Below, piece by piece: positions 1-8,986 of a stretch of 49,793 nucleotides of DNA. The position numbers and the translations under genes were made by a program. The notes beneath the pieces are model-generated. The model saw nothing but the letters and a program-made list of their open reading frames with translations. It was not told the origin of the DNA and did not search any database. Position 1 is the stretch's first letter. Each line of letters opens with the position of its first letter. The stretch is from Gammaproteobacteria bacterium bin55 (GTDB taxonomy: Bacteria > Pseudomonadota > Gammaproteobacteria > Pseudomonadales > Azotimanducaceae): contig MPMU01000006.1 in the NCBI GenBank assembly GCA_002238665.1, positions 1 to 49,793 of the forward strand. Reading direction: 5' to 3'.

Positions 1-48
1 GTAGGGAAATTCTGCGATAATTGCCGACGCAAAAACAGAGGGGTTGTT

Positions 49-1248
49 ATGGGATTAGATGGATCTTCGGCGATTGTAGGGTATGCAGAGTTTCCTCACG
101 AGCGAAAATATACGGGTCCGAAACAGTTCACCTTAGAACAGTGGGCTGAACTAACGCGTTTGTCACTTGAAGATGCCGGTCTTGGACTCAAGGATGTCGA
201 CGGCATTATTTGTACTGACATACGTGAAACTGGCGGGTTCACACCAGCGACCATTGTTGAATATTTGGGCCAACCCGTAAATTACGCGGAAAAGGTAGAT
301 CTAGGCGGAGCTAGCCCAGTCAGTGCAGTTTGGCGCGCGGCTGCTGCCATTGAAATGGGAGTTGCCAACGTTGTCATTTGTGCCATGCCAGCAAGACCCA
401 TTCCTTCTAATCCTGTAAAAGGTCCAGTTGATCCCAGAAGGTTTTTTCAATCGTCAAGTCCAAACTGGGGTTCGCCACAAGCGGAATTTGAGATTCCCTA
501 TGGCAACTTGGCGCAGAACTGTGGTTATGCGATGATCGCGAATCGGTATGCCAGTGAATTTGGTTACGACCCAGAGGCCATGGCTAAATTGGTTGTCGAT
601 CAAAGAAAAAGTGGCGCGCTGAATCCCCTTGCGGCTTTTTATCAGAAGGAAGTAAGTGTTGAGGATGTTCTATCTAGCAAGATGATTGCAGACCCACTTC
701 ACATGCTGGAAATCGTCATGCCTGTTGCGGGTGGTGCCGCGATTGTGGTAGCAAATGCCGATATCGCTAAACGATGTAATCATCGACCGGCATGGATTAA
801 AGGTTTTGGCGAGCACCTCACTATGAAAACGCCTACATATGCGAAGGATCTTTGTCACTCTCCGGTGGGTCCTGCGTCAACCCAAGCATTCGAGATGGCA
901 AACATTAAGCGCTCGGAAGTAAATGCTGCACAGATTTATGACTGTTATTCAATTACAGTCCTGCTGACTCTTGAGGATGCAGGATTCTGTGAGAAAGGCA
1001 AAGGAGCCGATTTCATTAAAAATACCGACTTAAGTTGCTCAGGTAGTTTTCCGGTGAACAGTCATGGTGGTCAATTAGGTATGGGACAGGCCGGTGGCGC
1101 AGGCGGTATGACACAAGTGGTCGAAGCAGCTCAACAAATCATGGGTCGGGCGGAACAACGCCAAATACCGAATTGTGACACAGTCTACGTATCCGGGACT
1201 GGTGGCATCATGAGTGAACAATCTGCTGTGATCCTGCAGGGGGCTTAA
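49..1248 (+). CDS. Thiolase-fold protein lacking thiolase catalytic residues (Ltp2-like?)
   Basis: A 399-residue protein of the SCP2-type thiolase superfamily, full length for the family. A purine-rich ribosome site (agagggg) precedes the ATG. By comparison with the intact thiolase at 21192-22334, the nucleophilic Cys position reads Gly-87 (context DLGGASP), the HDCF motif reads YDCY, the GHP histidine motif reads GQA, and the C-terminal Cys is replaced by Gly. A Claisen-type thiolase reaction is therefore unlikely. The next gene, 3 bp downstream, is a DUF35 protein. Known thiolase-like/DUF35 pairs of this degenerate type include retro-aldolases such as Ltp2 of steroid side-chain degradation. 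Membership of the fold is clear; the aldolase role is inference and the substrate is unknown. Confidence 0.85.
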   Translation: MGLDGSSAIVGYAEFPHERKYTGPKQFTLEQWAELTRLSLEDAGLGLKDVDGIICTDIRETGGFTPATIVEYLGQPVNYAEKVDLGGASPVSAVWRAAAAIEMGVANVVICAMPARPIPSNPVKGPVDPRRFFQSSSPNWGSPQAEFEIPYGNLAQNCGYAMIANRYASEFGYDPEAMAKLVVDQRKSGALNPLAAFYQKEVSVEDVLSSKMIADPLHMLEIVMPVAGGAAIVVANADIAKRCNHRPAWIKGFGEHLTMKTPTYAKDLCHSPVGPASTQAFEMANIKRSEVNAAQIYDCYSITVLLTLEDAGFCEKGKGADFIKNTDLSCSGSFPVNSHGGQLGMGQAGGAGGMTQVVEAAQQIMGRAEQRQIPNCDTVYVSGTGGIMSEQSAVILQGA

Positions 1249-1251
1249 GTC

Positions 1252-1671
1252 ATGGTTGCTATCGAAAATCCATTTACAAAACCTTTACCGCAAGTCACAC
1301 CAACTACTCAACCCTATTGGGATGCGTTAAAAGAGGAAATAGTCAAAATCCAGTACTGTGAGTCTTGTGGAACACACATTTTCTATCCAAGATCACATTG
1401 TCCTTCTTGTCTCTCACCGAAGTTAGATTGGAGAGAGATTTCGGGCAAAGGTACGCTTCATACTTTCACCGTTACGAGTCAGCCAACAGCACCGCATTTC
1501 GCCGATGAGGTACCACAGCTCCTGGCAATGGTGGACCTAGATGTCGGCGTTCGAATGACTTCGACTTTGAAAAATGTCGAGCCGTCTGAAATCAAGGTCG
1601 GAATGTCGCTCAAGCCGTACTTTGATCACATGACGGAAGGAATCACCTTGCTTAGGTTTCAACCTGCCTAG
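1252..1671 (+). CDS. DUF35 / OB-fold zinc-ribbon acyl-CoA-binding partner protein
   Basis: A 139-residue protein with an N-terminal rubredoxin-like zinc ribbon (two CxxC pairs at about residues 36-54) and a C-terminal OB-fold. This is the DUF35 (ChsH2/YgiQ-type ribbon plus OB) architecture. Such proteins bind the acyl-CoA chain and form obligate complexes with a neighbouring thiolase-like subunit. The ATG lies 3 bp after the stop of the degenerate thiolase, so the two are translated together and probably act as one complex. A second, divergent pair of the same two families is at 21192-22773. Substrate unknown. Confidence 0.85.
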   Translation: MVAIENPFTKPLPQVTPTTQPYWDALKEEIVKIQYCESCGTHIFYPRSHCPSCLSPKLDWREISGKGTLHTFTVTSQPTAPHFADEVPQLLAMVDLDVGVRMTSTLKNVEPSEIKVGMSLKPYFDHMTEGITLLRFQPA

Positions 1672-1743
1672 GCCTAGAGGTTAAAGAAATCGGTTATACC
1701 TCGGACCCGGAAAGACCTCAGAGAGAAAGTTTTGTCTGACTCG

Positions 1744-2655
1744 TTAGCTGCTATAGAGGTTGAGTAGATCCTCAATCGCTTGAAATTGTCCGCCGGATAC
1801 TGCCGAAGGGACAATGATGGGTGTCTTGATCCCGGCATCAAACCAAGCCTCGATACCTTCTCGGACTTGCGATTGAGTACCAAACAAAGTTGTGTCAGCA
1901 AGCCAGCGATCCGTCAGATATCTAGGTACGTCTTCCCGTCTACCATGACTGAGACATTCTTCGATCGCATTCATCTCTTCTTCGTAACCGGCCTCCTTCC
2001 AGTAATTTCGATAGTTTGGTAAGTACGCGTAGGAAGTCAAAGTTCTTCGGTTGACCTCCATTGCCGCATCTACGTCATCGTTAATGCATGTTGGAATCAT
2101 GTTGCCAATAAAAAACGACTGATCGGTTCGGGTATTTTCACTTAAAGTTGCAAGTGAATCACTCATGTGCGATCTCGCGCCATTCGCAAAAACCATGCCA
2201 TCCGCGATCTCTTCAGAGAGCTGAATCATCTTCTTACGTAGTGTGGCGATAATCAGAGGAGGTAATTCACCTGCCCTTGGAACCTCCTTCAGTTCTGACA
2301 CAAATTTCCGCATGTCTGATAGAGGTTTTCCCTGCTTGATTCCCAGTCGACTCATTGAGGGTTGGTGACTGACGCCTATACCAAAATCGAATCTGCCCCC
2401 TGATACTTCATGAATGAAGCTTGCCATCTGGGCAAAGTCTTGCACTTGCCTTGTATAAATGGGTGTGATGCTCGTGCCAAATCGAATTTGGCTGGATTTA
2501 AACGCTAAAGCTGCACATAAGGAGAGATTATCCGCGAGACTTGGACCATAAATCCCCGTGAATCCCGCGCGTTCAATACTCGGCACAAGATCCAGCGTTC
2601 GGACACGTCGTCCAGGGATAGCCGCTAGACTGATGGCGGGCATTTGATTGTTCAT
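1744..2655 (-). CDS. LLM-class flavin-dependent oxidoreductase
   Basis: A 303-residue luciferase-like monooxygenase family protein (TIM barrel; F420 or FMN binding). Family features seen are the N-terminal beta strand with a short GRR segment, the RFGTSITPIYTR strand, the HEVSGGRFDFGIGVSH motif at about residues 83-98, and a C-terminal segment describing limits on injected reads (IIVPSAVSGG). Last gene of a minus-strand run beginning at argC; it starts 25 bp after the rhomboid gene. The electron donor and substrate cannot be read from the sequence. ATG start. Confidence 0.85.
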   Translation of the reverse strand: MNNQMPAISLAAIPGRRVRTLDLVPSIERAGFTGIYGPSLADNLSLCAALAFKSSQIRFGTSITPIYTRQVQDFAQMASFIHEVSGGRFDFGIGVSHQPSMSRLGIKQGKPLSDMRKFVSELKEVPRAGELPPLIIATLRKKMIQLSEEIADGMVFANGARSHMSDSLATLSENTRTDQSFFIGNMIPTCINDDVDAAMEVNRRTLTSYAYLPNYRNYWKEAGYEEEMNAIEECLSHGRREDVPRYLTDRWLADTTLFGTQSQVREGIEAWFDAGIKTPIIVPSAVSGGQFQAIEDLLNLYSS

Positions 2656-2680
2656 ATTGATCCTTAAATCTTTGATTAAA

Positions 2681-3382
2681 TTAGGTTTTGTGATCGAGGC
2701 GCGTACGGATTCGTCTTTTCAATAGAGTAACTAATAGTAGACCACAGACAAATCCACCGATGTGAGCCCACAATGCAATTTCCGGGCTGGTTCCACTAAA
2801 CACTAAAAACAGTTGTAACAGAAACCACCCGCCCAAAATCACCCAGGCAGGAGCGCTGATCGGAATCACGATCAAAAGAAAGATAAGACGGTTGCGAGGG
2901 TACAGGATTAGATAAGCACCAATGATGCCGCTGATTGCTCCAGACGCGCCGACCATTGGAACGACTGTGGTTGGATCGGAAGATACCTGAAAAGCCGCCG
3001 CAACGAGACCACAGATGAAGTAGAAGAGTATGTATCTGACTCTCCCAAAGGTCGCCTCAATGTTGTCTCCTAAAACCCAGAGCATCAGCATATTGAGCAG
3101 GATGTGTGTCCAGCTACCGTGCATAAACATGTGAGAAATCAATGTCTCTAGGTTGGTGATTCCGTCTACATAGCACAAATAGCCATCGATATTGAGTCGA
3201 ATTGGGTTTATCAGTCCAAGCAGGTCACCACTAATCAGTCCGTAGGAGCACAGAGAGTTCTGGTATATCCCATCCATACCGATGCGCTGGATGACTAACC
3301 AACATAATAGGTTGGTTGCGATTAACCCATAGGTAACGTAGGGTTTGTAACGGCCGATATTTTCATCGCTGATAATGACCAA
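2681..3382 (-). CDS. Rhomboid family intramembrane serine protease
   Basis: A 233-residue polytopic membrane protein with the rhomboid catalytic dyad: Ser-147 in GASGAISG and His-207 in ALWAHIGG. The L1-loop/TM2 motif HGSWTHILLN is present at about residues 88-97, followed by the usual ATFGRVRYI segment. About six hydrophobic segments fit the bacterial GlpG-like core without an N-terminal cytoplasmic domain. The start appears to be TTG at 3382, with a weak AGGT ribosome site. It follows hisC by 10 bp in the same direction. It would cleave membrane-spanning substrates in the inner membrane; the substrate is unknown. Confidence 0.9.
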   Translation of the reverse strand: MVIISDENIGRYKPYVTYGLIATNLLCWLVIQRIGMDGIYQNSLCSYGLISGDLLGLINPIRLNIDGYLCYVDGITNLETLISHMFMHGSWTHILLNMLMLWVLGDNIEATFGRVRYILFYFICGLVAAAFQVSSDPTTVVPMVGASGAISGIIGAYLILYPRNRLIFLLIVIPISAPAWVILGGWFLLQLFLVFSGTSPEIALWAHIGGFVCGLLLVTLLKRRIRTRLDHKT

Positions 3383-3392
3383 AGGGAATTAC

Positions 3393-4469
3393 CTAATGGT
3401 TGCACGCAAGCTGTAATACCTTCAAGACTTCCTGGTTCTGCTCAGGGGTCCCAATGGTAAGTCGAATCGCATGGTTTAACCTAGGCGTGTCGAAATAGCG
3501 AACCAAGATCTTGTGTTCTTTAAAGATTTCTACTAATTGATCGAGTCGTCTATATTCTGGATGTTCAACCAACAGAAAATTTGCTTGAGAAGGGGGTACT
3601 CGAAAACCTAGCTGACGAATGGCGTTTTCCATCTGAGATCGCTGGCTACGGACTTTTTCATGGGTAGATTGTGCATAGGAGTGGTCTTCAAACACGCATT
3701 GTGCGATTCTCTGTGCCACGGCATCCACATTGTAACTATCTCGTGTTTTGTTCATGATGGGGTCTAGTAAATCCTGTGAACCCAATATGTATCCAACTCT
3801 CATACCTGCCAGAGAATACCCTTTACTAAAAGTGCGCAGAATCAGGAGATTCGGAAATTCATTGAGGAGTTTTGCAGAACTGTACGAGATCTCTGGATCG
3901 ACGAAATCAATATAGGCTTCATCCAGTACCAGTATTCCATCGAAATCAGAAAGCAACTGCCGAACACAGAGTTCAGGAAAATATGTTCCACAAGGTGCGT
4001 GAGGATTCACCAAGACAGATAACTTGACGTGATTTTGATTCCACGTTTTACCTACATTCGGTGGTAATTGCCAGTCCACAGAGAGATCGGTGCGAACTAT
4101 CGTCGCCTCTTGAATCTCCGCAAAAACACCGTAGAGACTGTAGCCAGGTTCAGTGGTAGAAACAATCTCGCCGTGGTCCATGAATGTGCTAAATAGTAGG
4201 CGGATGGCTTCATCTGCGCCGTTGGTTACAACTACTTGCTCGGGTTGCAGATGATTGCGTGCGGCAATCGACTCACGAAGCGCGCGAGCTGTAGCTTCTG
4301 GGTAAATCCTTAAATTAGCTGGGTCCAACGACTGAAAGATTTCTCGAACTCTAGGAGATGGCGGATAGGGGTTTTCATTGGTATTCAGCTTCATCACCGA
4401 ACGGTCGTCTGGCTGTTCACCGTAGACGTAACCGCTCATATCCCTGATAGCAGACCGAACGAAATTCAC
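3393..4469 (-). CDS. hisC: Histidinol-phosphate aminotransferase
   Basis: A 358-residue fold-type I PLP aminotransferase. The PLP Schiff-base lysine is Lys-216 in RTFSKGYSLAG, with the upstream NPHAPCGT and VLDEAYIDF motifs typical of HisC, and the N-terminal LNTNENPYPPSP substrate motif. It catalyses histidinol-phosphate formation from imidazole-acetol phosphate in histidine biosynthesis. The start is GTG, overlapping the stop of the upstream AI-2E permease gene by four bases (GTGA), so the genes are translationally coupled. No other his genes are nearby. Some HisC enzymes also act on aromatic amino acids, which cannot be excluded. Confidence 0.9.
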   Translation of the reverse strand: MNFVRSAIRDMSGYVYGEQPDDRSVMKLNTNENPYPPSPRVREIFQSLDPANLRIYPEATARALRESIAARNHLQPEQVVVTNGADEAIRLLFSTFMDHGEIVSTTEPGYSLYGVFAEIQEATIVRTDLSVDWQLPPNVGKTWNQNHVKLSVLVNPHAPCGTYFPELCVRQLLSDFDGILVLDEAYIDFVDPEISYSSAKLLNEFPNLLILRTFSKGYSLAGMRVGYILGSQDLLDPIMNKTRDSYNVDAVAQRIAQCVFEDHSYAQSTHEKVRSQRSQMENAIRQLGFRVPPSQANFLLVEHPEYRRLDQLVEIFKEHKILVRYFDTPRLNHAIRLTIGTPEQNQEVLKVLQLACNH

Positions 4470-5530
4470 GCTGGTTTATCCGTTATGGTCGGTTCCTTAA
4501 CAGTCGGTTCTCGGCTCAAAAAATGAGAAATCCAGGCGGTCGACTCATGACCATCTGTTGCCAACTTGATCGACATCGTCAGAGGCACCGAAAGCAACAT
4601 GCCTACCGTACCAAACAACCAGCCCCAGAGGATTAGCGACATAAATACCGTTAACGTCGTCATATTAAGTTGAGCACCTAAAAACCGTGGCTCTAGAAAT
4701 GCGCCAACCAATTGGTTAATGAACACGTAGATAAGCACCGTGATCCCGGCATAACCAGGACCTAGTTGAATCAGCGCGAGAAGAACGGCAGGCGTCGCAG
4801 CGATGATGCTACCGATGTTGGGAATGTAGTTCAGCATAAATGCCAACATTCCCCAAAGGATGGGAAAGTCCAATCCCATTATCCACAGACTGATAGTTAC
4901 CAAAGTACCCGTAAGCAGACTGAACAGAGTTTTGATACCGATGTAACGGTTCAAGTTTCTTGCAAAGTCGTTTAACCACTCGGTATCGTGTCCGCGATCT
5001 TGAAAGATTCCATGGATCTTTGCTGGCAGGGAGCTACTTTCAGCGATGATAAAAATGAAGACTAGGAGTATTAAGAATCCTTGAGATAACGTTGTACTGA
5101 TTCCACTTAGCGTACTCAAGCCAAGCGACCAGATCTGCGAAGGACTGAGCATGTCAGACCAACTGGTAATGTCACTCGCAAACTCGAAACCTAAGCCTTC
5201 TAGCCAACCTAGCAAATCGGCCATTAATTGACCTAATCTTTGCTCATAAAAAGCTTGTTGAGCCTGCAACTCAAAGGCCGATTGCATGACCAAACCACCA
5301 ATCCCAACGATAACCGCTACTACGGACAGTAACACGAGAATAACAGAGAGCCACAAGGGCACCTTGTGCTCAGTCAACCACTGAATCGGGGTATACGCAA
5401 TGATCGCGATAAAGATGGCGAAGAGGAGCGGAACGACAATGGCAGATGCCGCTTTTAATCCCGCAAGGATTACTACCAAGCAAGCAAGATGTAGGAGTAC
5501 CCTATTTTGGCCGCTTTCAGTTATTGCCAT
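4466..5530 (-). CDS. AI-2E family transporter (PerM-like membrane protein)
   Basis: A 354-residue polytopic inner-membrane protein of the AI-2E/PerM family: an N-terminal pair of transmembrane helices, a soluble segment around residues 85-140, then about six helices including the family signature segments near LNYIPNIGSIIAA and LVGAFLEPRFLG. Family members export small molecules or serve as Na+/H+ antiporters; the substrate is not predictable. It overlaps the nitrilase gene upstream by 10 bp and hisC downstream by 4 bp, so it is inside an operon. Confidence 0.88.
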   Translation of the reverse strand: MAITESGQNRVLLHLACLVVILAGLKAASAIVVPLLFAIFIAIIAYTPIQWLTEHKVPLWLSVILVLLSVVAVIVGIGGLVMQSAFELQAQQAFYEQRLGQLMADLLGWLEGLGFEFASDITSWSDMLSPSQIWSLGLSTLSGISTTLSQGFLILLVFIFIIAESSSLPAKIHGIFQDRGHDTEWLNDFARNLNRYIGIKTLFSLLTGTLVTISLWIMGLDFPILWGMLAFMLNYIPNIGSIIAATPAVLLALIQLGPGYAGITVLIYVFINQLVGAFLEPRFLGAQLNMTTLTVFMSLILWGWLFGTVGMLLSVPLTMSIKLATDGHESTAWISHFLSREPTVKEPTITDKPA

Positions 5531-6345
5531 GACCGGCGATTGTCAAGGCTAGGTAATTCAGAACGTACTCGTGTGACTTCTGCCGGATCGATATTGACCA
5601 CAGCATAGTCGTCTGAATCAGTGCTGCACTCTACCAGAATTTTGCCCCAGGGGTCCACGACCATTGCATGACCAAACGAGTGTCTGGTTCGGTGTTGGTG
5701 ACTTCCATATTGAGCGGGAGCAATCACATACGCCTGACACTCGATCGCTCTCGCTTGTAGCAGAACATGCCAGTGGTCTCTTCCAGTGGTTCTCGTAAAA
5801 GCTGCAGGAATCGTGATCGCAGTTGCACCTAAATCGACCAAATCTTGATAAAGTCTTGGGAACCGGATGTCATAGCAAACGGTGAGACCCAATGTACCAA
5901 AAGGCAGTTCGGTGGTTCTGAGGTGTTCGCCAGGAGATGTACCACGCGACTCGAGCATTCTGGTACCGTCTGGCAGATCTACGTCAAATAAATGAATCTT
6001 GTGGTAGACAGCCTGAAGGTTCCCGTTTGGATCCAAGTGAAAGCATGTGTTATATGAACTACCGTCGGGTGCTTTTTCAGGAAAACCTCCAGCCACGACG
6101 TGAACATTGTTGTCTCGAGCAATCTCTTTACAAGCTCGGAGAATTGGACCTTCTTCATCCAAGGATTCGAGAATCTGGAGGCGGCCACGTTCAGACCCTA
6201 TATAGCAAAATGCTTCAGGTAAAAAGACTACCCTTGCACCTTCTTGTGCTGCGCGGCGACTTAACTCAGTTGTAGTCTCTAGATTCTTGGCTACGTCGCT
6301 CGTCGCGCATAGTTGAATAATCCCTATAGGGGTTACTTCTGCCAT
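5521..6345 (-). CDS. Carbon-nitrogen hydrolase (Nit1/Nit2-like amidase)
   Basis: A 274-residue nitrilase-superfamily enzyme with the full Glu-Lys-Cys triad: Glu-44 (FLPEAF), Lys-116 (YHKIHLFD) and Cys-157 (LTVCYDIRFP). The sequence resembles Nit1/Nit2 enzymes, which hydrolyse deaminated glutathione or omega-amides such as alpha-ketoglutaramate. In Pseudomonas-like genomes a close homologue lies between yhdP and tldD; here that position is empty and the gene is about 30 kb away, in the argC-hisC run. A repair role for transaminase side products would fit the two aminotransferases beside it (inference). Confidence 0.88.
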   Translation of the reverse strand: MAEVTPIGIIQLCATSDVAKNLETTTELSRRAAQEGARVVFLPEAFCYIGSERGRLQILESLDEEGPILRACKEIARDNNVHVVAGGFPEKAPDGSSYNTCFHLDPNGNLQAVYHKIHLFDVDLPDGTRMLESRGTSPGEHLRTTELPFGTLGLTVCYDIRFPRLYQDLVDLGATAITIPAAFTRTTGRDHWHVLLQARAIECQAYVIAPAQYGSHQHRTRHSFGHAMVVDPWGKILVECSTDSDDYAVVNIDPAEVTRVRSELPSLDNRRSWQ

Positions 6346-6405
6346 GTATCACCTTCGGATGTATTCCGGTGGTCGAAAAGTTTAAGAAGAGGGTACTTCG
6401 TAAAT

Positions 6406-7635
6406 CTATTGCAATGCATCAGCTAATCTGCAGCACACTCCAAGAATTGTGACTGCAGGTTCAATATCTTCGAGTTTCCCGAATGTCGGAGCAATGCGGA
6501 TATTTGAATCATTAGGGTCATTCCCGTGTGGATAGGTTGCTCCCGCTGGGGTCAAAGCTAGTCCAGCTTCACTAGCGAGTTGAACCGTCTTTGCCGCTAG
6601 GCCAGGCTTTACGTCAAGAGACACGAAATAGCCACCTGTAGGCTTGGTCCAGGAAGCTAAACCGGTATTTCCAAGTTGATCGTTCAGGACTTGCTCGACC
6701 ACGTCGAATTTAGGTTTCACGATGGCCGCGTGAGCACGCATATGTGCTTGGATTCCATCCTTATCGCGAAGGAACTTTGCGTGTCGCAATTGGTTCACTT
6801 TGTCTGGACCGACGGTCATCGTTGACAATCGCGCCTCGATGCCTGCCAGTACGGGTTCTGCTCCACCTATGAAAGAGATTCCCGCGCCAGCATGAGTAAT
6901 CTTGGAAGTCGAAGCAAACAACACGATCCGATTCTCCGTGTGGTGTTTACAAGCTTGTTCGTAGATCGATGAAAGAGGAGTAAACCCATCAAAATCGTGC
7001 ACAGAGTATGCGTTATCCCAGAGAATGTAGAAAGGCTGCTCGCCATTCTTTCTGCGACTAGGTAATTTCGCAAGTCGTTCAACAGTCTCGTCGCTATACG
7101 TGATACCGGTTGGGTTGGAGTGTTTTGGAACACACCAAATAGCACCCACTTGAGGATGAGTATCCACCATTCTTTCGACGATATCCATGTCTGGACCAGT
7201 GTCCAAGTGTGGCACCGTTTCCATGCGGAGACCGAGTGAATCAGAAAGTACGAAATGTCGGTCATAGCCCGGTATTGGACAAAGCACGCTAGCACCTCTG
7301 ACCTCTTTTAAAGGCTTACTATCCAGTCCGTAATTTGCGATAGTGTCGACGACAAGCTGCATGAGTTGGAGGCTGGAATTACCGCCACAAATCACGTTGT
7401 CAGTGGGTACGTCCATCAAAACTGACCCTATCGCGCGAGCTTCCTCAATGCCACGAAGCCCGCCATAGTTTCGAGTGTCGCTACCATCTGCTGCCGCATA
7501 ATCTCCGTCGAGGATTCCATCCAAAGCATCTGCTAGAGCAACCTGTTCAGTCGATGGTTTACCTCGGGTCAGGTTTAAGTTAAGACCCTGATTTTTTAAC
7601 CGATCGTATTCTGCTTGGAGTGCGTTTGCGTTCAT
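6406..7635 (-). CDS. PLP-dependent aminotransferase, type Ic aspartate aminotransferase-like
   Basis: A 409-residue class I/II aminotransferase of the group called Aminotran_MocR or type Ic aspartate aminotransferase. Features: N-terminal LTRGKPS, the NYGGLRGI motif, VPKHSNPTG in the substrate-binding part, the DNAYSVHDFDG strand and the PLP-lysine context ASTSKITHAGAG. It lacks the DNA-binding domain of true MocR regulators. Likely reaction: transamination of aspartate or a related amino acid with 2-oxoglutarate. The ATG lies 6 bp after the argC stop, consistent with cotranscription. Confidence 0.85.
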   Translation of the reverse strand: MNANALQAEYDRLKNQGLNLNLTRGKPSTEQVALADALDGILDGDYAAADGSDTRNYGGLRGIEEARAIGSVLMDVPTDNVICGGNSSLQLMQLVVDTIANYGLDSKPLKEVRGASVLCPIPGYDRHFVLSDSLGLRMETVPHLDTGPDMDIVERMVDTHPQVGAIWCVPKHSNPTGITYSDETVERLAKLPSRRKNGEQPFYILWDNAYSVHDFDGFTPLSSIYEQACKHHTENRIVLFASTSKITHAGAGISFIGGAEPVLAGIEARLSTMTVGPDKVNQLRHAKFLRDKDGIQAHMRAHAAIVKPKFDVVEQVLNDQLGNTGLASWTKPTGGYFVSLDVKPGLAAKTVQLASEAGLALTPAGATYPHGNDPNDSNIRIAPTFGKLEDIEPAVTILGVCCRLADALQ

Positions 7636-7641
7636 TTTTCG

Positions 7642-8592
7642 TTACGGTTTGGTGGGTATATCGGTGGATTCATCTATACCCAGCATTAGATTGATATTTT
7701 GCACTGCGGCTAAGGAAGCTCCTTTACCAAGGTTATCCAACCGCGCCACTAAAAGTAACTGCTCTTCATTGCCGAACACAAACAAATCCACAAAATTAGT
7801 ACCTACTCGAGCAGTCGCTGAAAGAAAATTCTCTTCCAGTAGCGATTCGTCGTTGAATTCATGCGAGAGGACATATTGCTCGTCTCTATAGCGTTCGCTG
7901 TAGATTTCTGCAATGTCTTGACCGTTTGAATCTGTTTCCAGTTCGTGAACACCTAAAGGAATTTGTACCAACATACCTTGGCGGAAGGGGCCGACCGACG
8001 GTGTAAACAGTGGCGTCTGATTCAAAAGTGCGTACTTTTGCATTTCAGGTAAGTGTTTGTGTCTTAAGCCTAAACCATATGGTCTCGTGTCATACATCTC
8101 TGAAGGTGTGGGTTCGTACTTCGAAATGAGTTTTTTTCCACCACCAGAGTAACCGGAAACGGCATTTACTTTGATTAATTGATCCCGTGAAAGAACACCT
8201 GCGTCTATCAGTGGACGGATGAGGAGCAGGAAACCGGTGGGGTAGCAACCAGGATTAGAAACGCGACGCGCGCGTGCTATCGCATCCCTTTGTTCGGTGC
8301 AAAGTTCAGGTAAGCCGTAAACCCATGAGGGATTTACTCGATGAGCCGTACTCGCATCGATCAACTTAGTGTCACCGGCTAGTTCTAGTGTAGTTTTGGC
8401 CGCTTCATCTGGCAAGCAAAGAACTGCAAGATCTGCCTCTTGAAAAAGTTCTCGCCTAGCTTCATCATCTTTTCGATACGCTTGGTCGATCTCGAGAAGC
8501 TCCACATCTCCACGACTTACGAGATGCTCGTGAATAGCTAGTCCAGTTGTGCCTTCTTGACCGTCGATGAAGAGTTTTGCGACTGTAGACAT
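7642..8592 (-). CDS. argC: N-acetyl-gamma-glutamyl-phosphate reductase (type 2)
   Basis: A 316-residue ArgC of the shorter type. The N-terminal Rossmann motif is FIDGQEGTTGLAI; the catalytic Cys is in SNPGCYPTGF at about residues 112-121, and the AVSGYSGGGK motif follows. It makes N-acetylglutamate semialdehyde with NADPH in arginine biosynthesis. It is the first gene of the minus-strand run that continues to 1744. Its upstream region carries an 11-bp inverted repeat (8661-8700) and, further up, a minus-strand terminator element (8801-8924), so leader-based control is possible. No argJ, argB or argD is nearby. Confidence 0.92.
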   Translation of the reverse strand: MSTVAKLFIDGQEGTTGLAIHEHLVSRGDVELLEIDQAYRKDDEARRELFQEADLAVLCLPDEAAKTTLELAGDTKLIDASTAHRVNPSWVYGLPELCTEQRDAIARARRVSNPGCYPTGFLLLIRPLIDAGVLSRDQLIKVNAVSGYSGGGKKLISKYEPTPSEMYDTRPYGLGLRHKHLPEMQKYALLNQTPLFTPSVGPFRQGMLVQIPLGVHELETDSNGQDIAEIYSERYRDEQYVLSHEFNDESLLEENFLSATARVGTNFVDLFVFGNEEQLLLVARLDNLGKGASLAAVQNINLMLGIDESTDIPTKP

Positions 8593-8660
8593 TGCCGACT
8601 CGGTTCAGGTTCTAGGTTTGAGCCAATAAGGGTTTGTCCAGAAAGGCTCGTATATGTCTG

Positions 8661-8700
8661 AAACCCCTTATGAATTTGATTGGAGTCGTATAAGGGGTTT
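8661..8700 (-). repeat. 11-bp perfect inverted repeat in the argC leader
   Basis: An aaaccccttat arm at 8661-8671 and its exact complement at 8690-8700 flank an 18-nt loop. It lies about 70-110 bp upstream of the argC ATG. It is not followed by a uridine run in the argC direction, so it looks like an operator or leader hairpin and not a terminator. The loop contains a tgaatttgatt stretch that only partly resembles an ARG-box half, so ArgR control is not claimed. Confidence 0.5.
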
Positions 8701-8800
8701 TGCAAAAAAAGTGTAGGTAGTGAGAGTCAATCTAATTTAAATGCACCCTTTTCAAAGCTCACTCTTTTTCGGAGGACGCACCGAGTTCACTCAAAGAAAT

Positions 8801-8924
8801 GGTTGCGTCAATAATCTTCTGCAAATACACCCGACAAAAAAATGCGCCCGAACGCAAACACTCGTTCGGACGCTGTCCATTCAATCTATACCTGTATACA
8901 ACAAATGAACATACAAGATTTTAG
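8801..8924 (-). repeat. Dispersed ~124-bp terminator element, copy A
   Basis: This intergenic segment aligns almost end to end with 46679-46801, at roughly three-quarters identity by eye. Shared blocks include gcaaatacac, a 7-A run, a GC-rich stem, ggacgctgt, gtataca, aaatgaaca and attttag. Both copies sit between divergently transcribed genes in the same orientation. Read on the minus strand, the element contains an intrinsic terminator (8836-8873). No protein-coding content is evident. The rest of the 8593-8986 gap holds the argC leader repeat and presumably the promoters of argC and the esterase. Confidence 0.75.
8836..8873 (-). terminator. Intrinsic terminator inside repeat copy A
   Basis: On the minus strand an 11-bp stem (GCGTCCGAACG paired with CGTTCGGGCGC) closes an 8-nt loop and is followed by A and seven T. 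The fourth pair is G-U on the minus strand but would be an A-C mismatch on the plus strand, which supports minus-strand transcription. It lies about 240 bp upstream of argC and would end a short RNA or an argC leader transcript. Confidence 0.7.
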
Positions 8925-8986
8925 GAAATTAGAAATAGCCTTCTCAATATGAGAAAATTCATTCGCTTTCAAGGAGTAGGGTACCC

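Noticed and set aside
8905..8952. 15-residue ORF in repeat copy A, matching the start of the ORF in copy B
   Set aside because: No ribosome site and very different length from copy B; shared first codons are explained by DNA-level conservation of the repeat.
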